Of a stretch of 64,000 nt of DNA, positions 1 to 8,605 are shown one piece after another; the first letter of the stretch is position 1; every line of letters begins with the position of its first letter. The notes under the pieces are model-generated. The model saw only the letters and a list, made by a program, of their open reading frames with translations. It ran no database searches and was not told the DNA's origin. Source of the DNA: SLHU01 sp009929975 (GTDB taxonomy: Bacteria > Bacillota > Clostridia > Saccharofermentanales > UBA5734); the NCBI GenBank assembly GCA_040776905.1, contig JAXGZQ010000002.1:496001-560000 (forward strand). The letters run 5' to 3'. A program made the translations under genes and the position numbers.

Positions 1-104
1 TAAATTGTTCCCGCGATGGAAACAATTGAACCCAGAATTAATCCGACTGCTAAAAATAGCCATTCGATGGCAATCACCTCCAATATTAATTTTTCAAGTT
101 GCAT
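1..104 (-). CDS. N-terminal fragment of a membrane protein (runs off left edge)
   Basis: The reverse strand reads from an ATG at 104 off the left edge, giving 34 residues. They begin MQLEKLILEV and continue into a strongly hydrophobic stretch (residues 13-34, rich in L, I, V and G) that looks like a single membrane helix or signal anchor. An AGGA lies about five bases before the ATG, and a good promoter lies upstream at 145-172. A second ribosome-binding-like GGAGGTG occurs inside the reading frame, so translation from a GTG or ATT about 10 codons later cannot be excluded. The gene follows hydA in the same direction but has its own promoter, so it is probably a separate transcription unit. 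Too little is visible to name the family. Confidence 0.5.
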   Translation of the reverse strand, partial: MQLEKLILEVIAIEWLFLAVGLILGSIVSIAGTI

Positions 105-144
105 GAACTATCCTGTAAACAAGGATTATAAGCATATTCTCTAT

Positions 145-172
145 TTTATAGAACATGACAGGGTAATGTCAA
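145..172 (-). promoter_or_regulatory. Sigma-70-type promoter for the left-edge membrane protein gene
   Basis: On the reverse strand TTGACA (167-172) is followed after 16 bases by TATAAA (145-150). The -35 box lies within the tail of the hydA terminator, so the end of one unit and the start of the next are directly fused. Confidence 0.6.
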
Positions 173-207
173 TGAAAAATGGTCCGGCCATTACCGGCCG
201 GACCATT
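171..207 (-). terminator. Rho-independent terminator of hydCBA
   Basis: A 12-bp perfect stem (178-189 with 196-207, core GGTCCGGCC) with a 6-base loop is followed on the reverse strand by TTTTT. It lies 20 bases past the hydA stop codon and ends the hydrogenase operon. Confidence 0.85.
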
Positions 208-227
208 TCTGATCACTTATCGTCCGA

Positions 228-2000
228 TCAGGGCAGTTTATCGAGAACCGAGTCAGGATAAACCTCACGAACCTGATACGTTGTATGGAGCAGTTCATGC
301 GAAAGATGACCATTGGGCCTGCCCAGGAAGTCATCATACAGCTTCTGGACATCGGCGTTCTTATGCGACTTGCGTTCCGTCCGCGTCAGATCTTCTTCAT
401 AGAGCGCTTTGGCCCGCTCGGCGCGGACATCAATATCCATCAGGTCCTGCGCGTGGATCTGGGGCTGCCCGCCACCGCAGACACAACCGCCTGAACATCC
501 CATGATCTCAATGAAATGATATTCCGGCGCGGTTCCGGCACGGATTGATTCGAGTAGTTTTCGGGCCGCAGCGGTGCTGTGGGCAACAGCGATCCGCAGT
601 TTCATGCCGGCGATTTCCAGCTCGGCCTCCTTGATCATGGCATCAACACCGCGAACCATCGTATAGTCGATCTGCGGCATGTCCTTTTCCTCAAGAATAT
701 CCGCGACCGTTCTCAACGCCGCTTCCATGACACCGCCGGTTGCTCCGAAGATCGCTCCGGCTCCCGTATAATCACCGATCAGGTCCTGATCCGGACCTTC
801 ATCCGGCATCCGGTTGAAATTGATACCGGCCTGTTTGATCATCCGGGCCAGCTCACGGGTGGTGAGAACCGCGTCGACATCGCGGACACCGGTATTCGGA
901 TTAAACATTTCTTCGCGGGTCGATTCAGTTTTCTTGGATGTACAGGGCATGACCGAAACAACAAAGATATCCTTCGGATCAATTCCCTTACGTTTGGCGT
1001 AATATGATTTGATGATCGCGCCTTCCATCTGATGCGGTGACTTGCAGGTTGAAAGGTTGTCCAGGAATTCCGGGAAATAGAATTCCGAGAAACGCACCCA
1101 GCCCGGAGAACAGGATGTGATCATCGGCAGTTTGCCGCCATTTTTCAGTCGATTGAGCAGCTCGGTCCCTTCTTCCATGATCGTCAGGTCAGCACCAAAG
1201 TTGGTATCGTAAATTTTGTCAAAGCCCATACGGCGCAGCGCCGCGAACATCTTCCCCGTCACCCGGGTTCCGATCGGATAGCCGAATTCTTCACCGAGCG
1301 CGGCACGGACGGCCGGGGCGACCTGGACCACCACGTGTTTGGCCGGATCGTTGATCGCCTGCCAGACGCGTTCATCATCTTCTTTTTCATGCAGCGCGCC
1401 GACCGGGCAGGCGATGATGCACTGTCCGCAATACACGCAGGGGGCATCCGCCATACTGATATCATACGCCGGTCCGACCGCTGTATTGAATCCGCGGTTG
1501 ATAAAGGACAGCACACCGATGGACTGCTGCTCACAGGCAGCGACACAGCGGCCGCACTGGATGCACTTGCTGCTGTCGCGGACGATCGAGTCTGAGCGGT
1601 CATCATAGGTGCTCGGGCTCTTCTCGCCTTCGTAGCTGAACTCACGGATATTATAGCGATCACACAGATCCTGCAGCTCACAGTTTTTATTGCGGATACA
1701 GGACAGACAGTCCTTGTTGTGATCAGACAGAATCATTTCGAGTGTTGACCGCCGCGTCGAGCGGACACGGTTTGAGTTTGTCTTGACGACCATGCCTTCA
1801 GTCACCGGGTTGACACAGGCCGCCGCCAACGCCCGTCCGCCGACGACTTCAACCAGACAGACGCGGCAGGCACCGACTTCATTGACTCCTTTGAGATAGC
1901 AGAGTGTCGGGATATCAACACCGGCCTTGCGGGCGGCTTCGAGGATCGTATAGGTCTCAGGAACTTTGACCTGGACATTATCAATCGTTAATTGAACCAT
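228..2000 (-). CDS. hydA: [FeFe] hydrogenase catalytic subunit HydA
   Basis: Catalytic subunit of a cytoplasmic NAD-linked, probably electron-bifurcating [FeFe] hydrogenase. Numbered from the ATG at 2000 (590 aa), it has an N-terminal 2Fe-2S ferredoxin domain (C34, C45, C48, C62), a His/Cys 4Fe-4S site (H94, C98, C101, C107), two further 4Fe-4S sites (C146-C156 and C188-C198), then the H-cluster domain: L1 TSCSPGW (C297), L2 MPCTSKK (C353) and L3 GCSGGCVCGGGQP (C502, C506). A small-subunit-like tail closes the protein. L1 carries Ser where many enzymes have a second Cys. GTG codons at 2006 and 2018 are alternative starts; the AAAGGAG site is better spaced for 2006. Last gene of hydCBA, 32 bases after hydB. 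The bifurcating role is inferred from the subunit set. Confidence 0.95.
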   Translation of the reverse strand: MVQLTIDNVQVKVPETYTILEAARKAGVDIPTLCYLKGVNEVGACRVCLVEVVGGRALAAACVNPVTEGMVVKTNSNRVRSTRRSTLEMILSDHNKDCLSCIRNKNCELQDLCDRYNIREFSYEGEKSPSTYDDRSDSIVRDSSKCIQCGRCVAACEQQSIGVLSFINRGFNTAVGPAYDISMADAPCVYCGQCIIACPVGALHEKEDDERVWQAINDPAKHVVVQVAPAVRAALGEEFGYPIGTRVTGKMFAALRRMGFDKIYDTNFGADLTIMEEGTELLNRLKNGGKLPMITSCSPGWVRFSEFYFPEFLDNLSTCKSPHQMEGAIIKSYYAKRKGIDPKDIFVVSVMPCTSKKTESTREEMFNPNTGVRDVDAVLTTRELARMIKQAGINFNRMPDEGPDQDLIGDYTGAGAIFGATGGVMEAALRTVADILEEKDMPQIDYTMVRGVDAMIKEAELEIAGMKLRIAVAHSTAAARKLLESIRAGTAPEYHFIEIMGCSGGCVCGGGQPQIHAQDLMDIDVRAERAKALYEEDLTRTERKSHKNADVQKLYDDFLGRPNGHLSHELLHTTYQVREVYPDSVLDKLP

Positions 2001-2032
2001 GTTCACAGTTGGATACACTCCTTTCAGCCGAA

Positions 2033-3835
2033 TCAGCGCCTGACTACGGCCTTGAACTTGCAGGCCTGCTCACAGGCACCACATTTGATGCACTGGCTGG
2101 CATCAATGACATACGGCTCTTTGCCCAGTACACCGCTGATGCAGTTGACAGGGCAGCGTTTGGCGCAAAGACCGCATTTCTTGCACAGATCAGCGATGAT
2201 CGTGTAGGTCGTCAGTCCCTTGCAGACGCCGCAGCGGCATTTCTTGTCAACAACATGCTCGATATATTCTTCACGGAAATGCTTCATTGTAGAGAGAATC
2301 GGATTCGGAGCCGTCTGTCCGAGCGCACAGAGCGAACCTTCACGGATCGCCAGGGCGACACGTTCCAGATTATCGAGATCATCCATGGTGCCATGGCCGC
2401 TGGTGATCTTTTCCAGGATCTCCAGCATGCGGCGGGTACCGATCCGGCAGGGTGCGCATTTGCCGCACGATTCCTCAACGGTGAACTCGAGGAAGAACTT
2501 GGCAATATCAACCATACAGGTATCTTCGTCCATGACGATCATACCGCCCGATCCCATCATGGAGCCGGCCGCGACCAGATTATCATAATCGATCGGTACA
2601 TCAAGCAAAGAAGCCGGAATACAGCCGCCGGATGGACCGCCGGTCTGAACCGCCTTGAACGCCTTGCCAGCGGGAATGCCGCCACCGATATCATAAACGA
2701 TTTCCCGGACGGTTGTTCCCATCGGGATCTCAACCAGACCGACATTATTCACCTTGCCGCCGAGCGCGAAGACTTTCGTTCCCTTGCTCTTTTCAGTGCC
2801 GACACCGGCAAACCAGTCCGCCCCCTTGTTGATAATGACCGGAATATTGGCATAGGTCTCAACGTTGTTGAGGATCGTCGGTTTGCCGAACAGCCCCTTG
2901 ACAGCAGGAAACGGCGGACGGGGGGTCGGATTGCCGCGTTTTCCTTCAATTGAACGCATCAGCGCGGTTTCCTCACCGCAGACAAACGCGCCGGCACCGA
3001 GCCGGATTTCAATGTCAAATGAGAAGTCGGTATCAAAAATGTTCTGTCCGATCAGGCCGTAGCTTCTGGCCAGGTCAATCGCGCCCTGCAGCCGCTTAAC
3101 CGCGATCGGATATTCAGCACGGACATAGACATAACCCTGGTTGGCACCAATCGCGTAGGCGGCGATCGCCATGGCTTCAACGATGCTGTGAGGGTCACCT
3201 TCGAGGATCGAACGGTCCATGAACGCACCGGGATCACCTTCATCGGCATTACAGCAGACATATTTTTGTTCATTCGTCTGCCTGGCCGCGAATTCCCATT
3301 TCAGGCCGGTCGGGAAACCACCGCCGCCACGTCCGCGCAGACCGGATTTCTTGATCTGGTCAATCACGTCGAGCGGTTTGATTTTTTCGGTCAGGATATG
3401 GGCGAGCGCCTGGTATCCGTCATGCGCGATGTATTCATCAATGGATTCCGGATTGATGATGCCGCAGTTGCGCAGCGCGATCCGCATCTGTTTCTTGAAA
3501 AAATCAGACTCATCAACGTTTCGGGCCTGATCCAGCGGAACGCTGGTGCTGACGGTCATCAGGCGCTGGACATAACGGCCTTTCAGCAGATGTTCCGTCA
3601 CGATTTCCCTGACATCATCCGGGCTGACCCGGTAGTACATGACACCTTCAGGATAAACAACCATGATCGGACCTTCTGCGCAGAGGCCGAAGCATCCGGT
3701 TTTTACGACTTTGACTTCTTTATTCAGTCCGCTGGTTGTCAGCTCTTCTTCCATCCTGTCGATGATTTTGAGTGACTGAGCTGACGTACAGCCCGTTCCG
3801 CAGCAGACGAGAACATGTGCTCGGAAAAGGTCCAT
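2033..3835 (-). CDS. hydB: [FeFe] hydrogenase NAD(H)/FMN subunit HydB (NuoF-like)
   Basis: Flavin subunit that exchanges electrons between NAD(H) and the iron-sulfur chain of the hydrogenase. The 600-aa protein has an N-terminal thioredoxin-like 2Fe-2S domain (cysteines in CCGTGC and CFGLC), a NuoF core with the FMN/NADH glycine-rich site GRGGGGFPTG and the GAGAFVCGEETAL segment, an SLBB-like part, the NuoF 4Fe-4S ligands ESCGKCAPCRIG with a later CALGQ, and a C-terminal pair of 4Fe-4S sites (CKKCGLCAKRCP, CIKCGACEQACK). This order is that of HydB in trimeric bifurcating hydrogenases. The ATG at 3835 has an AAGGAGG site lying inside the end of hydC, one base away, so the two genes are translationally coupled. 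Confidence 0.95.
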   Translation of the reverse strand: MDLFRAHVLVCCGTGCTSAQSLKIIDRMEEELTTSGLNKEVKVVKTGCFGLCAEGPIMVVYPEGVMYYRVSPDDVREIVTEHLLKGRYVQRLMTVSTSVPLDQARNVDESDFFKKQMRIALRNCGIINPESIDEYIAHDGYQALAHILTEKIKPLDVIDQIKKSGLRGRGGGGFPTGLKWEFAARQTNEQKYVCCNADEGDPGAFMDRSILEGDPHSIVEAMAIAAYAIGANQGYVYVRAEYPIAVKRLQGAIDLARSYGLIGQNIFDTDFSFDIEIRLGAGAFVCGEETALMRSIEGKRGNPTPRPPFPAVKGLFGKPTILNNVETYANIPVIINKGADWFAGVGTEKSKGTKVFALGGKVNNVGLVEIPMGTTVREIVYDIGGGIPAGKAFKAVQTGGPSGGCIPASLLDVPIDYDNLVAAGSMMGSGGMIVMDEDTCMVDIAKFFLEFTVEESCGKCAPCRIGTRRMLEILEKITSGHGTMDDLDNLERVALAIREGSLCALGQTAPNPILSTMKHFREEYIEHVVDKKCRCGVCKGLTTYTIIADLCKKCGLCAKRCPVNCISGVLGKEPYVIDASQCIKCGACEQACKFKAVVRR

Positions 3836-3836
3836 G

Positions 3837-4328
3837 TTACGCCTCCTTGTATTTGGCCAATATCGCCGGAATCTCATCGGCGGCCAGACGTCCGTAGACA
3901 TCATCATTGACCGTAATGACCGGTGCCAGGCCGCATGCACCGATACAGCGGCACGCGTTGATGGAGAATTTCTCATCTTCGCTGCATTGACCGGCCTTGA
4001 TCCCGAGTTCATTTTCTATTTTTTCCAGGATTGCCTGTGATCCCTTGACATAGCAGGCAGTTCCCATACAGACACTGACTTCATATTGGCCTTTCGGGGT
4101 CATGGAAAAAAACGAGTAAAAAGAAACCACACCATAAACTTCCGCGACAGACAGGCCCATTCCGTTCGCAACTTCGCGTTGAACCGCGAGCGGCAAATAA
4201 CCATAGGCATTCTGCGCGTCTTGAAGTACCTGCATCAGCGCCTTGCGGCCGTCATGACTGTGCCGGCTGATCGCTTCCCTGACAAGCGTCATTTTTTCCT
4301 CATGAGTCTGAACAGTTATCGTTCCCAT
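3837..4328 (-). CDS. hydC: [FeFe] hydrogenase 2Fe-2S subunit HydC (NuoE-like)
   Basis: Small thioredoxin-fold subunit carrying one 2Fe-2S cluster, the third partner of HydAB. The 163-aa protein has a helical N-terminal half (residues about 15-75, containing the NuoE-typical GYLPLAVQREVA) and a C-terminal thioredoxin-like domain with ligands in CMGTAC and CRCIGACG. The chosen ATG (4328) lies after GGAGGTGA; in-frame codons further upstream would add a tail with no family resemblance. First gene of the hydCBA operon. The 4329-4485 gap separates it from a divergently transcribed pseudouridine synthase, so the hydrogenase promoter must lie there, although I could not fix its hexamers with confidence. 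Confidence 0.93.
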   Translation of the reverse strand: MGTITVQTHEEKMTLVREAISRHSHDGRKALMQVLQDAQNAYGYLPLAVQREVANGMGLSVAEVYGVVSFYSFFSMTPKGQYEVSVCMGTACYVKGSQAILEKIENELGIKAGQCSEDEKFSINACRCIGACGLAPVITVNDDVYGRLAADEIPAILAKYKEA

Positions 4329-4399
4329 TGGATGGCTCACCTCCCAGATATTAACGATACCATGAGCAGGGTAAAGCAACAATATGTTTTGTAACCTAT

Positions 4400-4428
4400 G
4401 TGACATTTTCACCTGATTGCATTATAAT
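4400..4428 (+). promoter_or_regulatory. Sigma-70-type promoter for the pseudouridine synthase gene
   Basis: GTGACA (4400-4405), a 17-base spacer and TATAAT (4423-4428). The predicted start near 4435 gives a leader of about 70 bases that contains the inverted repeats at 4444-4483. Confidence 0.6.
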
Positions 4429-4443
4429 CTGCCTTATTCGACG

Positions 4444-4483
4444 CAAACGTTTGTGAAACTTTACCGTATACGTTTACGGTAAA
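4444..4483. promoter_or_regulatory. Palindrome and inverted repeat in the hydC/pseudouridine synthase intergenic region
   Basis: Two dyads lie side by side: the perfect 10-bp palindrome CAAACGTTTG (4444-4453) and TTTACCGT/ACGGTAAA (4460-4467 with 4476-4483, 8-base centre). Neither is followed by a T-run, so they are not terminators. They may be operator sites or a leader hairpin of the plus-strand gene. No known regulator site fits well. Confidence 0.4.
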
Positions 4484-4503
4484 TCATGATAGGAAGTTAT
4501 TTT

Positions 4504-5397
4504 GTGTATCTGAAACATATTGTCAACGAAATCGACCAGGACCGCAAGGCGGCTGATGTATTGGTCGAGCGGACCGGAATGTCCCGCCTGATGGTTAAAA
4601 AAATCCGACTGCACGGTCAATTACTGGTCAACGGACAGCCGCATCGGATGATTGATCCGGTCCATTCAGGCGATGTGATGGAAATCAACCTTGCCAATCG
4701 GGAGGGTCCGGTTCATCTTCGCCGTCATCCGGACATCCCGGTTCTTTTTCAGGATGAATGGCTGATCGTTGTCAGCAAACCGGCGGATCTTGTCATCCAT
4801 CCGACCTATCTGCATCATCAGGGATCACTGACGGATCGTCTGTCCGACCAGCCGCTGCATCCTGTCCTTCGTCTTGATCGCGATACAACCGGCGCGGTCC
4901 TGATCGCGCTGAACGGACATGCCCACCATGTCCTCAGTTCACATCCGATGAAAAAAGAATATCTCGGCCTGATTCACGGCCGGATGCGGCAGACGCACGG
5001 ACTGATCCAGGCCCCGCTCGGACGGGTCGATAACAGCCTGATCCTGCGGCAGTTTCGCGAAGATGGCGCGATGGCGATGACGATGTGGCAGGAAGTCCGC
5101 TGGTTCCCGGCGGCCTCAGTCTCGCTGGTCCGTTTTCGTCTGCTCAGCGGGCGGACGCATCAGATCAGGGTCCACTGCCAGACGGTCGGTCATCCGCTGC
5201 TCGGTGACGGGTTATACGGGCTGGCTGAAACGGATCGGGCCACCGTCTGGGATCATAAGATCGGCCGACAGGCACTGCATGCCGCGCGGTTGGGATTTGA
5301 ACATCCGTTGACACATCAGTGGATTGAACGGACGGCACCACTGCCGGATGACATGCGCCTGCTGCTCCGCCAGCTCAGCCAAAAGAATACGGACTGA
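4504..5397 (+). CDS. RluA/RluD-family RNA pseudouridine synthase
   Basis: Converts specific uridines in RNA, most likely 23S rRNA, to pseudouridine. The 297-aa protein starts with an S4 RNA-binding domain (residues about 10-60, ending LLVNGQ and SGDVMEI), then the RluA catalytic domain with the active-site aspartate in RLDRDTTG and the C-terminal SGRTHQIRVH and GDGLYG motifs. I chose the GTG at 4504 because AGGAAG lies seven bases upstream; an ATG at 4486 is in frame but has no such site. The 3' end overlaps the convergent recN by 23 bases. Which family member it is (RluD or a paralogue) cannot be settled by eye. Confidence 0.88.
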   Translation: MYLKHIVNEIDQDRKAADVLVERTGMSRLMVKKIRLHGQLLVNGQPHRMIDPVHSGDVMEINLANREGPVHLRRHPDIPVLFQDEWLIVVSKPADLVIHPTYLHHQGSLTDRLSDQPLHPVLRLDRDTTGAVLIALNGHAHHVLSSHPMKKEYLGLIHGRMRQTHGLIQAPLGRVDNSLILRQFREDGAMAMTMWQEVRWFPAASVSLVRFRLLSGRTHQIRVHCQTVGHPLLGDGLYGLAETDRATVWDHKIGRQALHAARLGFEHPLTHQWIERTAPLPDDMRLLLRQLSQKNTD

Positions 5398-7120
5398 ACT
5401 GCCAGCGGCTGCGCAGAGTTTCAGCCTGTTCAAGGAGCTGGCCGGCCAGGGTGATCGCCTGCTGCTGTCCGACTCCGCCGGAGAGCAGGCGGCCCAGTTC
5501 TTCCCGGCGCTGCTCCGGACTGAGGCGGGTCAGATGGCTTGAGGTCCGGTCATTGCACGTGCTCTTCTCAATCAGAAGATGTCGATCAGCCATCGCGGCC
5601 AGTTGAGCCAGATGTGTGATGCAGAAAACCTGGCGGTGACGTGAAATATGCAGCAGTTTTTCTGCGACACGGTCCGCGGTATGTCCGCTGACACCGGCAT
5701 CGATCTCATCAAATATCAAGACCGGGATCTGGTCCGCTTCAGCGAGAATGACCTTAATCGCCAGCATCATACGGGAGGCTTCACCGCCTGACGCGATCTG
5801 GGCCAGTGGTTTGAGCGGTTCGCCCGGATTGGCTGACAGGCTGAACTCAACCAGATCGAAGCCATTGGCCTGAAATCGTGAGGCTCTTGCCTGATCACTG
5901 ATCTGAACCGCGAAGCGGACCGCCGGCATACCAAGGTCCTTCAGTTCGGCCATGATTCTCTTTTCCAGCTCAGCCGCCGCCTGTCGCCGTGCCTGGCTGA
6001 GTTCAGCCGCCCGTTCGATAAGTTTTTCTTCCAGCTGGCGAAGTCGGACAGTCAGGCGTTCATACTCCGCCTCCCCATCTGCCAGCTGATCCAGCTGATC
6101 CGACGCTTTTTCATAAAAGTCAAGAACAGACTCAAGCGAACCGCCATATTTATTTTTCAACCGATACAACAGATCCAGGCGCTCATCCACCATAATCAGT
6201 TCAGCTGGGTCGAGTTCTGAACGTTCCGTCCATTCGCGCAGTTCTTCGGCCGCGGTCTGCAGGAGAATCATCGCCTGGTCGATCTGCTCTGCCGTTTCAT
6301 CCAGATCACGGGTATGAACCGCCGCTGACGCGATATTTTCGTTGACAATACCTAATGATGTCATGACAGCATAATCATCATCACCATTCAAACGGTCATA
6401 CGCCAGGCTGAGGGCCTGCTGAATTTTTTCCGCATGGGCAAGCAGCCGGCGACGCGCGGTCAGCGTCTCATCCTCGCCGGTTTGGATCCGGGCCGCTTCA
6501 ATTTCTTTCGTCTGGTACTGCAGCATGTCCAGCATCCGGGCACGTTCGGAAGGATCAGCACCCAGATCTTTCAACTGGCGGTGTGTTTCGCGCCAGGCCT
6601 GCAAAACCCGTTGATAACGGCCGAGACCGACAGATACCGGCTCACCGGCAAAACGATCCAGCAGCTGGATATGCGTCTCCGTACGGAAAATGGCCTGCTG
6701 ATCATGCTGTCCGTGGATATCAATCAGATACGATGTGCAGTCCCGGAGCAAATTCAGCGGTACCAGCCGGCCATTGATCCGGCAGATTGAGCGGCCTGAC
6801 GCCTGGAACTCACGGCTGAGAATCAGGCATCCTGCCTCTTCCTCATCCGCTGCGTGATCATTTTCAGGATGAATCTCAGACCATAAGCGTTCCGGCAGCC
6901 ATTGATCAGCCTGTTCAAACATCGCCTCAATGACCGCCCGTTCGCATCCGTGCCGGATCATATCGCGGCGCATCCGGCTGCCGCAGAGCGCGGAGATCGC
7001 GTCGATCAGAATTGATTTTCCCGCACCGGTCTCACCGGTCATCATCAGAAGACCGGCGTCTGCTTCCAAAACGGTATGATCAATCAAGGCAAAATCGGTG
7101 ATCTCGACACGAACCAGCAT
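5375..7120 (-). CDS. recN: DNA repair ATPase RecN
   Basis: SMC-like ATPase acting early in double-strand-break repair. The 581-aa protein has Walker A GETGAGKS near residue 30, a long coiled-coil middle (residues about 150-370, Leu/Glu/Arg rich) with the globular apex, then the ABC signature ASGGEASRM and Walker B VLIFDEIDAGVSG near the C-terminus. The length matches the family. GAGGATAA precedes the ATG. It follows argR by 60 bases in the usual nadK-argR-recN order and ends convergent with the pseudouridine synthase. In sporulating Bacilli and Clostridia spoIVB and spo0A usually follow; here they do not. Confidence 0.95.
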   Translation of the reverse strand: MLVRVEITDFALIDHTVLEADAGLLMMTGETGAGKSILIDAISALCGSRMRRDMIRHGCERAVIEAMFEQADQWLPERLWSEIHPENDHAADEEEAGCLILSREFQASGRSICRINGRLVPLNLLRDCTSYLIDIHGQHDQQAIFRTETHIQLLDRFAGEPVSVGLGRYQRVLQAWRETHRQLKDLGADPSERARMLDMLQYQTKEIEAARIQTGEDETLTARRRLLAHAEKIQQALSLAYDRLNGDDDYAVMTSLGIVNENIASAAVHTRDLDETAEQIDQAMILLQTAAEELREWTERSELDPAELIMVDERLDLLYRLKNKYGGSLESVLDFYEKASDQLDQLADGEAEYERLTVRLRQLEEKLIERAAELSQARRQAAAELEKRIMAELKDLGMPAVRFAVQISDQARASRFQANGFDLVEFSLSANPGEPLKPLAQIASGGEASRMMLAIKVILAEADQIPVLIFDEIDAGVSGHTADRVAEKLLHISRHRQVFCITHLAQLAAMADRHLLIEKSTCNDRTSSHLTRLSPEQRREELGRLLSGGVGQQQAITLAGQLLEQAETLRSRWQFSPYSFG

Positions 7121-7180
7121 CGTTTATCCTCACATAGGTGTTTGATCGGATCATCAGAACACGCACAGGCTGACTGCCGA

Positions 7181-7663
7181 TCAGTCGGCAGACCAGGGCT
7201 GATCCGACATCATCATCTGCTCCAGCAGGCGACACAGGTCTGTGGCCTGCTCAGGGGTACGCAAAGCGATAAAAATCGTATCATCACCGGCGATCGTCCC
7301 GACAATTTCAGGCAGCGACATGGAGTCCGCGGCGGCGGCACTGGCCTGGGCCATGCCCGGCAGTGTCTTGATGACCACGAGATGGCTGGCCTGATCCACC
7401 GAAACGACAGCTTCAGCGAAAACCTTCATCAGACGGCTGGCCGGCGCGTCACTGCCGCGTTCCAGCGCGACATACTTCTGCTGCCCCCGTCCTGTGCTGA
7501 TCTTGATAATACCCAGTTCTTTGATGTCTCTGGATATCGTCGCCTGAGTGGCGTAGATTCCGGCCTCATTGAGCCGGGAAACCAGTTCATCCTGGGTAGC
7601 GATCTCCCGTTCCCTGATCAGCTGCAGCAGACTGGCCTGTCGTTCTGTTTTCGTCGGTTTCAA
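7181..7663 (-). CDS. argR: Arginine repressor ArgR
   Basis: Arginine-dependent hexameric transcription regulator of arginine synthesis and breakdown genes. The 160-aa protein has an N-terminal winged helix (residues 1-70, with QATISRDIKELG, the recognition segment) and a C-terminal oligomerisation and arginine-binding domain with GTIAGDDT. Translation starts at a TTG (7663) preceded by GGGGGAG. The start overlaps the nadK stop by four bases, so translation is coupled. The position between nadK and recN is the classical Firmicutes arrangement. Confidence 0.94.
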   Translation of the reverse strand: MKPTKTERQASLLQLIREREIATQDELVSRLNEAGIYATQATISRDIKELGIIKISTGRGQQKYVALERGSDAPASRLMKVFAEAVVSVDQASHLVVIKTLPGMAQASAAAADSMSLPEIVGTIAGDDTIFIALRTPEQATDLCRLLEQMMMSDQPWSAD

Positions 7664-8520
7664 ATGACACTCCCCCTGGCCTGTATTTTTCGGGGCAACA
7701 TCGCATAGAAGCGATCATCGCCCAGGCGGATCATATTCAACGCTTGTTCAGCTTTACGGATTCGGACACTGCTTCCGCTGGCCAGCAGGATTTCCTGCCT
7801 TCCGTCGATCGCCAGGACAGCGTCTTGCGGATAAGGCCCGATCCGGACACTGACCGTGCTGTCAGGCGGAGCGATATAGCTGCGGTTATGCAGCGTATGC
7901 GGACAGATCGGAGTCATCATGATCAGGTTCATCGCCGGATGGACAATCGGTCCGCTGGCCGACAGCGAGTAGGCAGTTGAACCGGTCGGTGTCGCCACAA
8001 TCAAACCATCACCGGGGATCCTCTCGACCAGTTCATCATCAATCAGAAGATCGAGCATGAGGATCCGTGAATGGCCGCCCCGTGAAACCACCGCGTCATT
8101 CAGGGCAAAGCCTGTTTCCAGTGTCTGTCCGTCAGGCCCGCAGCAAAGCACATCCAACAGCATTCTCTGGTGAATCCGGTAGCGGCCGGACGTCAGGGCC
8201 TCCATGGCTGATTTCAGATCATCCGGCATCACTTCCGGCAAAAAACCGACACTGCCGAGGTTGATGCCGAGAATGGGAATCGCGGTACTGCCTTCAAGAT
8301 GAACAGCGGAAAGGAATGTCCCGTCACCACCGAGGCTGATCAGCACATCGCAATCCGCGTAGTTCTCGCGAACCTGGTCAACATGCCCGGCAAGCGGCGT
8401 TTCAGCATAGGCGGCACTGACCACGGTCTGAACGCCGGCCTGACGCAGGTAAGCGGCCGTCTGGCAGGCGATTTTATATTGAGGATCTTTCTCAGGATTC
8501 GAATAAAGGCCGATGCGCAT
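7660..8520 (-). CDS. nadK: NAD kinase
   Basis: Phosphorylates NAD to NADP using ATP or polyphosphate in the cytoplasm. The 286-aa protein shows the diagnostic GGDGTFL motif near residue 65, the conserved NDAVVSRG segment, and PTGSTAYSLSASGP followed by a C-terminal beta domain. Length and motif order are those of the bacterial family. GGAGG lies five bases before the ATG. It is 85 bases downstream of dxs and overlaps argR by four bases. A tlyA gene, usually found between dxs and nadK in related genomes, is missing here. Confidence 0.95.
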   Translation of the reverse strand: MRIGLYSNPEKDPQYKIACQTAAYLRQAGVQTVVSAAYAETPLAGHVDQVRENYADCDVLISLGGDGTFLSAVHLEGSTAIPILGINLGSVGFLPEVMPDDLKSAMEALTSGRYRIHQRMLLDVLCCGPDGQTLETGFALNDAVVSRGGHSRILMLDLLIDDELVERIPGDGLIVATPTGSTAYSLSASGPIVHPAMNLIMMTPICPHTLHNRSYIAPPDSTVSVRIGPYPQDAVLAIDGRQEILLASGSSVRIRKAEQALNMIRLGDDRFYAMLPRKIQARGSVI

Positions 8521-8605
8521 GGCTACCTCCGCAGATTTGACTGAGTCTGATTATAACTGAAATCAGAGCCGTCCGCATCCGTATGAAAGCAAAAGGGGGC
8601 CGATC

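Noticed and set aside
2009..2953. A 314-codon open frame on the plus strand opposite hydB
   Set aside because: The minus strand encodes the conserved NuoF-type protein here; the plus frame is a compositional shadow.
4452..4468. A Rex (NADH-sensing repressor) site beside hydC
   Set aside because: TTGTGAAACTTTACCG has one good half-site but the other half does not match TTCACAA or TTAACAA.
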